Below, piece by piece: positions 1-10,639 of a stretch of 64,000 nt of DNA. The notes beneath the pieces were generated by a model. That model had not been told where the DNA came from and did no database searches. It saw nothing but the letters and a program-made list of their open reading frames with translations. A program made the position numbers and the translations under genes. Each line of letters begins with the position of its first letter. The stretch's first letter is position 1. Source of the stretch: Yponomeuta sedellus (taxonomy: Eukaryota > Arthropoda > Insecta > Lepidoptera > Yponomeutidae); the NCBI GenBank assembly GCA_934045075.1, contig OW203724.1, positions 9,039,473 through 9,103,472 on the forward strand. Direction: 5' to 3'.

Positions 1-567
1 ATATTTAAACAGCCGAGATTGGCTATTTAACTCTGCTAATCATAGTTAGCGCCATCTTACTTTCACAGCTGTTCAGTGTCATGTCAATATGAGAAGTGAG
101 GTCATATTCATAAACTCTTTGTTTGGTGTGCTTCGAGAAGTCGATTTTCAAACAAAGAACCAAACAAAATAAAAGGAACAGATGTTGCGCAGAATGACAT
201 TTTGAAAGTTTTGTTTTCTTTTTGTAACTTGTTTCGTTCCATGCAGATTTTTATCTCTAACCAACTTCATTTTTGTCAGCGGAAATAAGTTCAGACGTAA
301 AACGGAACGTAAAACCGCATTCGTCCATAACTTTATTTAGCTAAATGACGGAATGACAAGTGTTGTGCAAGACGATTCTGATTATGATTAGTTTAAAGAA
401 ATTTAGCAGAGAAAACGTGTTTAGTTAATTTTATTTAAAGTTAAGTTAAGCGAAATGTCACGCAAGTCGGCCTAAGTATAAGTATTTATCGTCTTTCCAC
501 CCGATTAATATATAACTAAGCATAATACCTATTGCATTTTATAATGTAATTTGTTCTGTATTTATTT
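1..567. other. No recognisable gene or repeat
   Basis: AT-rich sequence before the first microsatellite. No coding signal was seen on either strand. It could be intron or 5' flank of the gene whose first visible coding exon starts at 1881. Confidence 0.5.
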
Positions 568-568
568 A

Positions 569-652
569 CTTGCTTGCTTGCTCGCTCGCTCGCTCGCTTG
601 CTCGCTTGCTCGCTTGCTCGCTTGCTCGCTCGCTCGCTTGCTTGCTTGCTTG
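569..652. repeat. CTTG/CTCG tetranucleotide microsatellite
   Basis: About 84 bp of alternating cttg and ctcg units, so an impure tetranucleotide array. It sits just left of a MITE copy whose left terminal repeat is missing; the array may mark where that terminus was lost. Confidence 0.95.
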
Positions 653-677
653 TAGTTAAAGAACTCGCACTAAGCAC

Positions 678-1228
678 TCTGACAGTTATCATTTTTTGAC
701 ATATCAGAGATTACAAACCTTTTGGGCCAGGCACATTTTTCAATTTCAACACGAGTCTGAATATCTGAGTCTATACATTTTATTTGTTAGTGAATGTTTC
801 CATTTTATAAAGTGCGGTGCTCCAGATTAAAAGTGAATTTACGACGAGTGATAATTACGTCTCTTTTCATCACAACCAGCAAATGAAAGTGACCGACGCG
901 ACGTGACAGCTAACATTTTATTCTTGTAAAAAGGTTTACTAAACCTTAAATTAGGTGGCGGTGTTGTCAGCTCTAGAATAAAATAAAGTAATTATAGTTA
1001 ATTCGATGTAGGTATTGTTCATGATATTGAAATATTTGTTATTTTTGTATTAAGTCACTTAAGCAAGTAAATACGTAGATTAAACCTTGTGTAGGTAAAA
1101 CATAAAAAATGCGCAGCATTTAATTTTTTATTATCCTGAAATGGGACAAATTTGTCTCTTTTTCGGTGGAGAACTCTTTTAGTAGCAACACTTACGAAAT
1201 GTCAGAATTCTACGGAATGAAAAATCAG
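678..1228 (+). mobile_element. MITE family 'M561', copy 1, left end truncated
   Basis: About 550 bp closely matching 13976-14536 in the same orientation. The right terminal sequence (tgtcagaattctacggaatg) is kept. On the left the homology starts at 'tctgacag', with the outer part of the terminal repeat missing. Copy 1 has small insertions relative to copy 2, for example near 885-900. No coding capacity was seen. Confidence 0.88.
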
Positions 1229-1256
1229 TTTGTAGTAACGAGTGGTATTCGTTAAC

Positions 1257-1412
1257 AGTGAAGGTAAACAATCATCTGGAAGAAACCTGAGTGTCTGTGG
1301 TGTTCACATACCTCAACGCTTGAAATTGCCAGTCCGCGGTGGGCACGCGTAATAATACGCTCTCTCTCTCTGAGAGAAGGCCTGTACCGTTCAGTGGGAT
1401 GTATACTAAGTA
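1257..1412 (+). mobile_element. SINE family B, 3' fragment
   Basis: Shares the run 'cgcttgaaattgcca', the 'ccgcggt' motif and the ctctctct/gagagaagg block with 59225-59370, so it is a 5'-truncated piece of the same tRNA-headed SINE. The tRNA-like head is absent here. Confidence 0.7.
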
Positions 1413-1457
1413 TATAAATATAGCCTACTTAAAAAATAACGCGCTCAATTCTTAAAA

Positions 1458-1708
1458 CCGATTTAGAGGCAAAAAATTCCACCCATGCCTGGACTCGAAC
1501 CCGCGACCGCTGGCCAACTGTGCCAGCGCTCTCCCAACTGAGCTAATGGGCGACTAACGGCATCAGTGAAATTTCGAACCTCTTTACAATACTCTCTGTT
1601 ATTTTATTTCTAATGCACTAATTCGTGCTAAAAATTCCACCCACAGCCAGAGGTCGCGGGTTCGAATCCCGGCATGGGTGAAATTTTTAGCCTCTGAATA
1701 GGTTTTTA
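1458..1708. mobile_element. tRNA-like foldback SINE, rearranged copy
   Basis: The left part carries a complete tRNA-like unit on the minus strand (about 1482-1552). It shows both internal box sequences and a five-pair anticodon stem (CTGGC/GCCAG). The right part (1636-1706) has only the B-box half on the plus strand, followed by the family's 'agcctct.aataggttttta' flank. The two parts face each other, as in other copies. The middle contains a displaced piece of the family's tail (taatgcacta). It is not a functional tRNA gene. Confidence 0.8.
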
Positions 1709-1711
1709 AAT

Positions 1712-1755
1712 ACTCTCTGTATTAGGGTTAATACCCTAGTATAGAGAGTATTTAC
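1712..1755. repeat. Short palindrome
   Basis: An imperfect inverted repeat of 'aatactctctgtattagggt' around a short centre, directly beside the tRNA-like SINE. It is probably derived from that SINE's central 'ctctgtatta' segment. Confidence 0.6.
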
Positions 1756-1880
1756 GCTATTATTACGCTCTCAATTCTAACGCAAGTTGACCAAACAATC
1801 GTCAAGAGTACAGGCAGAAGTTATCAAACCGAGTGGTCTAGTCTAGAGTTGCACTGAATAAGGGTTCCATCTCTTTGCAG

Positions 1881-2011
1881 TTCCGTCGTGACACAATCGG
1901 CGGTGGCACAATGAGTGCGGGCGGGGGCGCGGGGCCGCGGGGGGGCACGCGGCGCGTCCCTACTCCCATGCCCCCACCACGGGAGAGTCTGCAGTACCCT
2001 CATGCTGCCAG
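1881..2011 (+). CDS. Coding exon 1 (visible) of an unidentified host gene
   Basis: Splice acceptor 'ctctttgcag' ends at 1880 and donor 'gtacgt' starts at 2012. The first ATG is at 1911 and the frame is open to the exon end, giving 33 codons plus two bases. The encoded start is very rich in Gly, Pro and Arg. The local GC content is far above the surrounding sequence, as expected of an exon. The 30 bases before the ATG are also in frame without a stop, so translation might begin in an upstream exon outside the window. Phase 2 at the donor matches the first base of 7325-7397. No known domain is recognised; the product could be intrinsically disordered at this end. Confidence 0.78.
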
Positions 2012-2119
2012 GTACGTCAGACGTTCATGAATCGGCGTGACGACAGTATCAAATAATCAAAGATTTAACGATATTAGGGGAAAGTAGATAACTATTAAAA
2101 GGATTTAAAACTTTGATTA

Positions 2120-2259
2120 AGGGCTGATTTTTCAATAGTCAGATAACTTTTACCTGAGGAATAAAAATGGCGGTTTGACAGTTTATGTATGAAAATTATG
2201 TCAAACCGCCATTTTTATTTCTCAGATAAAAGTTATCTGACTATTGAAAAATCAGCCCT
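2120..2259. mobile_element. Palindromic MITE, 140 bp, TA target duplication
   Basis: Nearly perfect inverted repeat. Arms of about 60 bp begin AGGGCTGATTTTTCAATAG and meet at a short centre near 2180-2190. TA lies on both sides (2118-2119 and 2260-2261), as for Tc1/mariner-mobilised MITEs. No coding capacity. The RNA would fold into a long hairpin. Confidence 0.92.
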
Positions 2260-2300
2260 TATTCTTTTAAAAAAAAGAGATTATACTATTCTCACCACTC

Positions 2301-2616
2301 TCTGTACGTAATACAGAGAGTGAGAGAGTGGTGTAAAGGGGTTCGAAATTTCACTGATGCCGGTGGATCGCCCATTTGCTCAGTTGGAGGGAGCGCTGGC
2401 ACGGGTGGCCAGAGGTCGCGGGTTCGAGTCCCGGCATGGGTGGAATTTTTGGCCTCTAAATACGTTTTTGAAAAAAGAGATTACCAATTATACTATTTTT
2501 ATTTTTAATGCACTAACCCGTGCTAAGGACAAATTTTAAAACCTGGCACGGATAGCCATAGGTTGCGGGTTCTAATCCCGGCATGGGTGAATTTTTGAGC
2601 CTCTAAATAGGTTTTT
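2301..2616. mobile_element. tRNA-like foldback SINE, rearranged copy
   Basis: The tRNA-like unit on the plus strand lies at 2370-2442, with A-box-like and B-box (ggttcgagtcc) sequences. It is preceded by the family's 'ttcgaaatttcactgatgcc' leader and a 'gtacgtaatacagaga' centre. Next comes the family tail in reverse orientation (2491-2540), then a second B-box half (2555-2616). It has the same building blocks as 56135-56452 in a different order. Confidence 0.85.
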
Positions 2617-4142
2617 AGAGATTACCCATATTTTCAATAAAATAAAAGATTTGAATAGGTCCTGCTTTCAGCCATTTTGACTGAGACACCCATCCCACCG
2701 CGTGACGTCATAAACTTCACCCGTGCTTTGTTGTGACTACTAGCGATTACGATGCTTTTTTACTTGGGCGTGACGTCAGATTCGACGCCATGACACTGCG
2801 AGCTGTTTTCCCACAGACATAGAATAATTTTAGAAAAATGGCTTTAACCTTCGTTAAACTTTAGTTAATTACTAAAATGTAGATAGATAGAACATTCTTT
2901 ATTGCACACAGAAATTACAGTAACAGAAATTATATAAAAAATGTAGGTTTTATTTGTGAACAATAAATGTGTCCCCACATTATGGAAGGGGATTTAAAAA
3001 TCTTTCGTCATGTCTAGTAGTCACTATTACACAACATTAAAAGGGACTTTGGTCTTGTGTACGGCGGACTGAACTCCCATCTTCTCTAAGTGCGAGAATT
3101 GACCAAAAAGCGGTAGTCGGAGGTTGAGAGACGGTGTGCAATGTAACTTTACATACTTACATTGTACTTACAGAAGTACATTGTACTTAAAGAGTAAAAG
3201 TAAAGAGATTTTTATTAATAGAACGTTACATGTATAATCGTAATTTATGTCGTTTCTACTGTTGTTACGCACTAAGGAAGAACGATGGGATATTTGATTT
3301 TGTCAGTGTATTGCCGATGTCATCTAAATGTATTATAAGTATTGGGACTTAAGGGGATCCACTGGGCTAACCAGCCAAAGAAGAAAAATATCTTGTTTTA
3401 CAGATCGTTTTTGCAAAAAATTCTCTCAATTTACAAAGACAACAAAATGATCCTTAAAGGCTTTGGTTTCTACATTTCAGAGTACAGAACCCTAAAAGAA
3501 ATATTGGTAGAGCTCCTGTAGTTAAGTATCTTTGTAACAGAATAATACCTAACGTAGAAAGGTCAGTGATATACCTTGTATTAGGTTTCTAACAAAAAAA
3601 AAATAATGCAAAGAATCCTTACAACTGTCGAACTCATGGTAACTTAGACGTTAATTAAATACTGACGTATAGTCGACAACACATGAACCATTACATATAC
3701 GTGCACTCTAATCAGTTACGTTAAGAACGACTTTGCAACAAACATGTCAGGGTTGACCTGGTTTCGACTGTACCTATTGATTTATGTCATGCGTGAGGAA
3801 ATTCAGCTAAAGGTATATACATAACTAGCTTTATATTTATTTAAAGTTGTAATTTTTACCCGCTTTCATTTTTGTGCAATGTTTCGCATACGAACTATGC
3901 AAAATAAAATGTGTTTTTCCTTAGGCGTAAAATGTGGGTTGACAGATGTTGCCATGATGACGTTCCGCGTTTTCGAAATGACTGTGTAAGTAATAAAAGA
4001 GTAGGTAACTGATTTAAACAAGAGCTTTTAGCCTGGGTATTTCCGTCTTTGATGTCCTTACCAGGGGGCGAGTCTCCAAAATGCATAGTAGTTCAATAGA
4101 GTCATACTAGAACATATTTTAAACTTTCGCGACTTGTACACA
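2617..4142. other. Repeat remnant, then nothing recognised
   Basis: 2885-2990 resembles the Jockey-like 3' UTR pieces elsewhere in the window ('attctttattgcacacagaaattacagtaaca', minus orientation), preceded by a short 'agatagatag' run. The rest holds no supported feature. The small open frame at 3895-4086 has no family resemblance. Confidence 0.5.
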
Positions 4143-4144
4143 TA

Positions 4145-4402
4145 GAACATTTTCGGGGCTTAATTGCGTATTAATTTATTGCTATTTTACCTCGACGTTT
4201 CGACGACGTTACAGTCATTGTGGTCACGAGAAGACTGATGGCTGGCATCCGTTCGCATCTTCGGCTGATGAGGTTTCAAACTACCCTCAATCAGCCATTA
4301 GGGACACACTACACTGACAATGTCGGACGATAAGCTATGCGACTTTTTTCCACTCGAACCCACTTTTTTCCGATACTACGCGATTAAGCCCCGAAAATAT
4401 TC
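4145..4402. mobile_element. MITE with 24-bp TIRs and TA duplication
   Basis: The left end GAACATTTTCGGGGCTTAAT is inverted at the right end with two differences. TA flanks at 4143-4144 and 4403-4404. The interior contains 'cgacgtttcgacgacgttacag', a motif shared with pieces at 11560-11690, 21640-21695 and 22530-22560. Confidence 0.85.
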
Positions 4403-4404
4403 TA

Positions 4405-5162
4405 ACTAGAGTCATATTAGTCCGGTAACGGTAGTTTCACTCACATTATTGGTAGTCTAGTAACCAATCCCATTGCAATGGTTAAACCAGTGCTACATAA
4501 CTCGGCGCCTCGAGCAATTCGATCTTCTTCACGAGATATGCCTATTTAATTTGCTCGGGTTATACCCCTGGAATGACATTGTACTGCTATTGCTCAGAAA
4601 ACTAGTACATTGTTAGCCGAGGGTGGAAAGAATTAATTCCCGAGGCTATAGTCCGAGTAGGAATTGATTCTTTAACCCGTGTTAAACACTCTACTTATCA
4701 TTTCCAATATGAGGAAAATAAAAACTCATTGTTAATATTCAAATAAAAGACAAAATAAAGAAATAAAGCATAAAAAACAATTATTTTTTTGAATTCCGCC
4801 ACATATACATATATTATATATAACAGTTTAGTATCCAGCCAATTTATGTTCGACTTTTAAATTTTCAAAATGGAACTCACCGCGTAATTATTGCGTCTTA
4901 TTCCGCTCAAAGAAGTTTGCGCTAAGTTCACATTGGCTGTTTAGAAAGTCACATGGCCGCAGCATTTTTTTTATTAGTTTTTTTTACAGGAAACTCTTCA
5001 CAGCTGACAGTAGTTCTATTTTTAAAGTTCATTCCGGCCCTTAGGTAGGAAGTAATTTGAATGAGTTTTTCCCTCTCTAGGGAGGGAAGCAGCATTTTCC
5101 ACCCAATAATCAGATCAAAACAACACTACTTTCAGAGTATAAGAAATGAAAAATAATTGTCG
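4405..5162. other. No recognisable feature
   Basis: AT-rich intron sequence with no supported repeat or coding signal. Confidence 0.45.
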
Positions 5163-5290
5163 TGCTTATAATAATAATAATAATATTGGCCTTTTTGCAT
5201 CTACTTAATGAGATGATTTATACAGCGTCTAGTGGTATCTTCACCACTCCGACGCTGTAGTGCCTTGGACATAGTTTTATAGATTATAGA
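5163..5290 (-). mobile_element. LINE 3' end with (TTA)n tail
   Basis: Minus-strand 3' fragment. It matches 29240-29410 and 38440-38570 ('actacagc', 'tgaagat.ccact', 'acgctgtataaa.catctcatta', 'tagatgcaaaa'). It ends in an (att)n tract, the tail type of several non-LTR clades. No coding part is left. Confidence 0.7.
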
Positions 5291-5344
5291 TCGTCGTGCT
5301 TATAATTATCATTCTATTGAAAAACTATGTAAGTATTAGACTCT

Positions 5345-5402
5345 AGGGCCAGGGTTACCATAGGACAGGGTAGGTATACTAGTTTGGGACCGGGATAAGT
5401 GT
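5345..5402 (+). mobile_element. SINE family D, 3' fragment
   Basis: Resembles the tail half of 54188-54375 ('ggttaccata..acagg' and 'ctagttt.gggaccaggataa'). The head is missing. Confidence 0.55.
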
Positions 5403-5571
5403 TCGTGTTGTGTAAAAACTATCAACTGCGGCATTTGCTAGAAAGTATGTTTTATTCTATGGCCAAGTTCACCGGTTCATCTGGACCACTGTCCTACAAT
5501 GGATTGTTTACCCTGTTTTCCAAACATACAATGTTGGAAAGTCAATACAATACGTAACACTAGCTACTCAG

Positions 5572-5772
5572 CTAGTACTAAGCATTTTTTTTTCCTTAGG
5601 TACTTGTCGCTAGGTGGCGCTTCCTCGATGCCATAGAAATATGAGTTTATGTTAACGCGATCGAGTAGTTAAAAAACTCGCACTAACATAAACATAAACT
5701 CATATTTCTATGGCATCGAGGAAGCGCCACCTAGCGACAAGTACCTAAGGAAAAAAAAATGCTTAGTGCTAG
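5572..5772. repeat. Large near-perfect hairpin (82-bp arms)
   Basis: Arms 5572-5653 and 5691-5772 are complementary with about one mismatch and enclose a 37-bp loop. They contain 'cgctaggtggcgcttcctcg'. This could be a palindromic MITE or a hairpin-RNA source. The loop contains 'aactcgcacta', a short motif also near 663 and 5946. No clear target duplication was found. Confidence 0.93.
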
Positions 5773-6109
5773 TTGTAATACGTTGAGAAGTGAACACGTT
5801 TACCAGCCAAAAGACGAATAAACGCGAGTGCGAGTTGTACTGTGACAGCGTTTTGCCAGTTCGAACGGTTAACTTACTTATACTCACTACACTACTTAAT
5901 GCTCGATTAACGCGGTAATAAAGTTATTCGATTGGATATGTCAAACTCGCACTAAGCACTCTGGTGCACGCGACTTCGTCTGCGCAGGATTAGTATTTCA
6001 AGTATCTTAAAATATTAGCGTGCCGCACAAAAGGTTTTGGCAACGCAGTTTTGGCAGCGCACGCCAGAATAGCTCGCAGATGTTACATTTTTTTCTACTT
6101 ACTTGACAT
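5773..6109. other. No gene; short recurrent motif
   Basis: The motif 'aactcgcactaagcactct' at about 5945-5963 repeats that at 663-680. Nothing else is recognised. Confidence 0.45.
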
Positions 6110-6301
6110 TTATCGCCGTATATTAGATAATTCACACAATATCCCCAAAAATTGTAGCATATGTGTTATTCTGATATATAAGCTATATTATAGTAAAGTT
6201 TCATTAAAATCCATTCGGTAGTTTTCACGTGAAAGAGTAACAAACATCCATCCATCCATAATTACAAACTTTCGCGTTTATAATATTAGTAGGATAGGAT
6301 T
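6110..6301 (+). mobile_element. RTE-like non-LTR 3' fragment
   Basis: Ends with 'aactttcgcgtttataatattagtaggat', a terminus very common at degenerate non-LTR 3' ends in Lepidoptera, preceded by a tandem 'atcc' run. A related end lies at 43800-43985. No ORF part remains. Confidence 0.6.
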
Positions 6302-6984
6302 AACATTATACATTGCTTGACAAATATACCTGCTTATTCATGCCGAATAATCTTAGTTGTATTTCGTAAACCTTTCTTCAAAACATATGCGATATGAAAC
6401 GGTGTTTCGTCAAGCACTTACTTGAATAGAACTTAGGTACCTACTTACTGCGGGCTACATCCGTTGAATCGTTTGATCTCATGTCCCTTCGATTACAACG
6501 GCATGTCGAACTAACATGTGCGAAAACACCTTGTCTGTATCGCACTCACAGCTGCTATAAAGGATCTAGCTACTTGGAACTTGGAAGCACAAAATTAGCT
6601 CAACTGGGGGTATTATTAAAGTCCAAAATCTCATAAAAGTTGTGCGTACATATTTTGTTCATTAAATAAAAATTAAAGAATCATCAGTGTTTCGTAAGTA
6701 AGTCGATGTGGAAATTAAAATAACTAACTTCGTAGGAAGGTTTTCGGAAACTGAAAACGTACAGCGCCATCTAGAAGACCTGCACAGAAGCAATATGAAA
6801 GCTCGCAGACTTCTATGCAAAGCGTTCCATAAGCCAGCGGCCGCGGCACACAAGGGACATGGGACGGGGCCGCGGAAAAGACGCGACACGTTGTATAGAT
6901 TTTGCCCCCTCGGCCTCGCCCCGTGTCTTCTTCCCGCCCTTCAGGCACTTCGGGGTGCTGACTAGGGCTGCCAATGAAAAAAAT
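6302..6984. other. No supported feature; GC-rich patch
   Basis: 6830-6960 is unusually GC-rich for this intron and opens overlapping frames on both strands. None has a recognisable domain, and no splice pair joins it to the exons. Confidence 0.4.
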
Positions 6985-7130
6985 TACATTATTTTAGACT
7001 AGGTTCTCAAGATAGTTGTCACAGTTGTTAAGATTTCTCATGTTCACTTTGAGATAAAACGGAGTATAAAAAAAGTTATGATTTTTTATTGGTGGCGTTA
7101 GTTAGCACTCGGAAGTACCTTCGTACCTAC
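6985..7130 (+). repeat. Dispersed repeat G, copy 1
   Basis: Diverged from 30895-31030. Shared blocks include 'aagttatgat' and 'attggtggcg.tagttagcac', in the same order and spacing. Class unknown. Confidence 0.55.
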
Positions 7131-7324
7131 TACGTTTTGTATGAAGAGTCTTTTGCGCGTCTTTTCTGCGTCTTTTATGAGCGCCTGCTGTGTAATCCTG
7201 GCTTACTGGCTTACGTGGCTTACTAGTTTGTGAATGAAGCTAGAGATGGCGCTAGTGCGGCAAAATAGTGTGAAACTGATTTACATAATATGAATATGTA
7301 TATGTGATTGTTTATACGTTACAG

Positions 7325-7397
7325 GTCGACTCCGCGGTTCATCTCTATGGAGCGGTCGTACAAATTGAGCCCTTCGGAAATGGAAGCTATAAATGCT
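7325..7397 (+). CDS. Coding exon 2 of the unidentified host gene
   Basis: Acceptor 'cgttacag' ends at 7324 and donor 'gtaagt' starts at 7398. The first base completes an Arg codon (AG|G) with exon 1, and 24 whole codons follow without a stop, ending in phase 0. The peptide contains the stretch TPRFISMERSYKLSPSEMEA, which looks like an ordered, conserved segment. Codon phase and splice signals agree with both neighbouring exons. The gene's family is not recognised; the ISMER..LSPSEM portion would be the best search query. Confidence 0.8.
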
Positions 7398-7768
7398 GTA
7401 AGTATCTACCTTAAAGGTGTCAGAACAGTCGACAGCAGATCAACCTTTACATTTCAGTTGCAGTGAAATCTGTAACTTAACCTTTACGCACGTGCTCCTT
7501 ATGCTTACGTTAAGCTTAGTGTAAAGCTTGACATGCTGTCGACTGTACCCTGCACCTCTACGGCGTTATTTTGTTGCAAATTTTGCAACAAATTAAATGT
7601 ATAAAATATTTATGTATGCAATAAGGACTTAACGAAGGTTATATTTACTATTATACTATTTGTTATTATACAGAAATATAATAACAAATAACTTTATTTT
7701 TACTGAAACATGTGCATGAGTGCATAGGTAATTGAAGGCATTTATTGCTTAAATTATATTATTAGATA

Positions 7769-9315
7769 CACGCTGCTCTTTTATTCGTCTGCCACCGGCA
7801 GTCCAGTTATTATATCCATTGCGGACTATGCATATGTGAATCTAAACTTATAAATAATGGCCTAAATAAGTAATTAATTAATAATTTTAATTAGGTACTT
7901 TTACTTCACTAAAAATCACCCTGTATCCCTACCTTATTTAATTTTTGAATGAGAAAGACGCGCGAATCAACTGTCACCAATTACAAACGTCACTGAATTA
8001 CGACACTGTCAATCTGTCAGCTATGTGCAGGTTGTTACGCAACAAGAAATGGAAGTCCAAAGAGTAATACACCACAAGGGCTGAAGTCTACCCACAAAAG
8101 GAGAGTGTTGTGCTCTCTAATTTAGTAGAAATAAAAAGGTAGACTCACAAGTAATTGGTTAAATTGTTAAGTTATTTCAAGTTATCTTGAAATTATCTGT
8201 ATCGCGACAGCTGTTCAAAGTGTGAACCGTTTACTTCATTACACAAACGAGCACGTTTTTGAATGTTGAGTTTCACATTCTGCAGCGCTACAGTGTCACT
8301 TTTAACAACATTAAAAGCGTCGATGATTCGCTCTTTCAACTGGTTTCTTCTTCGTGATTCTTCTGTATACACTAATCTCTTAATTTCTGACCACAAATAA
8401 AAGTCAAGTCATATTGACTTTTATTTGTGTAAGAGTGTTCTCTTACCAAATGTGGGTTGTTCATAGTCCACCAATGCTCATTATGAATATTAAACATCCC
8501 TCCGCGGGTGAACATTGATTCATCAGTCCACAAGATATTTTCTGCAGGATGTATAATTGCTCCCTTTTTAGCACTTTCCACACGTAGAACCTGCTGACTC
8601 CAAACAATCTAGCCGCCATTCTCGTACTTCGCCGTGGATCCTGCGCGAAGTAATCCAGAATATCTTCTTCTACTTTGGTTGTATGACGGGGCGCCCCGGC
8701 ACCACGGGCGTGGTCTGGGGTGCGAAATCGACCATGATCAATTAGGCGCTGTGTCGCGCTTAAAAATACATTGCGTCCTGGCACTTGCGGGTTTGGAACA
8801 CCACCACGATTACGCAACATCTGGATATGCTCGGGCACCTCATAGAGTCTTCTGGCCTCTCTAGTGTTATCTCCAGAAATGGCATACAAGCGCACCATTT
8901 CCACGTACTCGATGTTTGAGTATCGATAATTTCTATCTACCATTTTAATTACCGTCAAGAAAAAGCCAAAAAGCTAATTATTTTCTTGAATAAATTTTAT
9001 TCAAGAAACGTCAGAAAACAAAAAGCAAAAAGTCAGAAATAACAGAGTACTAATCCATAGAGCAATGCTCTAAAGAGATCATAGTAGGTACTTATTACTC
9101 AAACTCCATTGTGGGCTCTCCATGGCTACGCGTGCACAAAAGTGGTACCAAAACGAACAAACACAGGGTGATTTTTTTTTTCGAAATTAATTTTATTTTT
9201 AAAATCTCAAGTAGGTAATGTTGTCTAATTAGTACATTTTCAACGTAACATAAGATAGTAGGTAATGGGTACATTAAGTGGACTAGCGATGGCAGACGAA
9301 TAAAAGAGCAGCGTG
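7769..9315. mobile_element. 1.55-kb TIR element with TA duplication
   Basis: The termini CACGCTGCTCTTTTATTCGT are perfectly inverted for at least 26 bp, and weaker symmetry extends to about 75 bp (..TGCCA.CG..AGTCCA..). TA lies at 7767-7768 and 9316-9317. A second inverted pair sits inside: 'aaaaatcaccctgt' (7909-7923) and 'acagggtgatttttt' (9164-9178). It encloses the transposase remnant. Either one element has stepped TIRs, or a CACCCTGT-ended element is nested within a MITE. Confidence 0.88.
8193..8958 (-). pseudogene. Broken transposase, DUF4817 HTH plus DDE part
   Basis: The open frame 8461-8958 (165 codons) begins with a helix-turn-helix region of the DUF4817 type (..EYVEMVRLYAISGDNTREARRLY..). 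A linker with proline-rich and basic residues follows, then a second HTH-like part (..STRMAARLFGVSRFYVWKVL..). A different frame (8372-8581) carries 'ILWTDESMFTRGGMFN', matching the first catalytic Asp region of Tc1/mariner-type DDE_3 proteins, and 'HNEHWWTMNNPH'. The shift falls near 8510-8590. The remainder of the DDE domain is short and broken, so the protein is not functional. It lies inside the TIR element at 7769-9315. Confidence 0.82.
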
Positions 9316-9317
9316 TA

Positions 9318-9707
9318 TAATAGGTACTAACTGGCCCCGCGAGCGTTGTCTATCCATATTAATTAGCCTGCCATCTATTTACAGACCTACTAAATACGTT
9401 TATTTTATAAAAATCGGCGCAGCCGTTACGGAACAGTTCGGAAAACTGTGATCTCAAAGGTGTGAAACACATATCTGGCAGATACAACAACACGTGACCA
9501 AATGTGTGAGCAAAGTCTTCAAAGTAGTGATCACTTGTTTGAACTTCTGTCTGGCGCCGGCATAACAAACATTGTGACACGAGATTTTATACAGGTTTTA
9601 AACTCATCAACAACAAATGGCTAGGTCGTATTAAAATACAACAACATATTTCCTATTCGTGTAAAGATACCTACCTTGATAATACCTACTACCACTAAAA
9701 CCACTTA
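9318..9707. other. No recognisable feature
   Basis: Intron sequence. The minus-strand frame at 9359-9580 has no family resemblance. Confidence 0.4.
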
Positions 9708-10110
9708 TCGTCATCAACCCCACCGAGGAGCACGGGTCTCTTCCCTAAGGAAGGTAGAGGCCCTACTCCACCACGGGGGGGCCAAGTCCGGATTGGTGGG
9801 GCTTGCAAGACTAGTGGCTGGTCTGATGCCGGCGCCAGACCGAAGTTCAAACAAGTGATCACATAAGTGTGCACATGATTGTGTGCCACGGACATTTGTT
9901 ACTATTGTCACATAAAATGTCCGTGCCTTCTGGTGCCGTCTGGTGCCGGCATTACTGTCAGAAGTTTTCAAGCCGCCCTAGGGCCTCTGACTTGCCTTAA
10001 CGACTGCCATTTATCGACGGCAGCCCGCACCTATCTATCACTACCGCACTATCGACGGCAACTGCTTAACGTGTCTTGCGAAGCACGGAACCGCTCGGAA
10101 CAAAGCCACT
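9708..10110 (-). mobile_element. 5S-like SINE, degenerate copy with internal insertion
   Basis: Contains the family's 'cgggtctcttcc', 'ggccaagtccggattggtgg', 'gtcagaagttttcaagccgc' and 'cgactgccat' blocks in order, so the SINE sense strand is minus. About 120 bp without family match interrupts it at 9830-9950; this insert carries its own 'cggacattt..aaatgtccg' inverted repeat. The 5S-like 5' end is lost. Confidence 0.75.
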
Positions 10111-10500
10111 AGCGCTAGTCATAGACGGTCAAAACCACTTATACCACGAAAGAAACATAATGCATGACTGGGAATGGCTGAAAATTTGCAGTCTGAAAAA
10201 TAGAAGCCTTCAATAGTACACGTAGCAGCATTTCTCTTTGCAAAAGGGCTTACTTTTTAACGCAAATTAACGAGTCACCCTATGACGGTTATTCCCCACA
10301 CTCGTTTGGCGAAAAAGCTCTGTTCGAGAAAAATCAGTAATAAAACAGATGTAGGTACTACCAATTGTGTACGGCAAAACTCATATTGTAAGCCATTTAA
10401 CGGAATTTAGTTTTCTGGTGTTCACAATAAAGAGTTATTATCTCGAAAGTGGACATGCTTCTTATGTTTTAAGTCCAGTAAAATTTATATTTTTTTTATT
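10111..10500. other. No recognisable feature
   Basis: Intron sequence without supported repeat or coding signal. Confidence 0.4.
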
Positions 10501-10609
10501 TAGAATAAAATAGAATAATCTTTATTTGGCTCATAAAATTACAGTAAGACAAACTTCACATAAACCTTAACACGTATATATGTACCAAAAAGGTCTCCGC
10601 TCAGCTTTA
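10501..10609 (-). mobile_element. Probable Jockey-like 3' UTR fragment
   Basis: 'aatctttatttggctcataaaattacagtaa' resembles the complement of the Jockey-like 3' ends elsewhere in the window. Weak similarity only. Confidence 0.4.
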
Positions 10610-10639
10610 TGCCATCGTTGAGCCACGGCGCTGATTTTC

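Larger units (their letters stand above)
2012..7324 (+). other. Intron between exons 1 and 2
   Basis: GT-AG intron of about 5.3 kb (donor gtacgt, acceptor ttacag). It is full of repeats listed separately. I saw no further exon in it. Confidence 0.72.

Noticed and set aside
6708..6965. Overlapping frames on both strands in a GC-rich patch
   Set aside because: No conserved motif. Overlap on both strands reflects GC content rather than coding.
8634..8864. 76-codon plus-strand frame
   Set aside because: Antisense shadow of the transposase remnant at 8193-8958.
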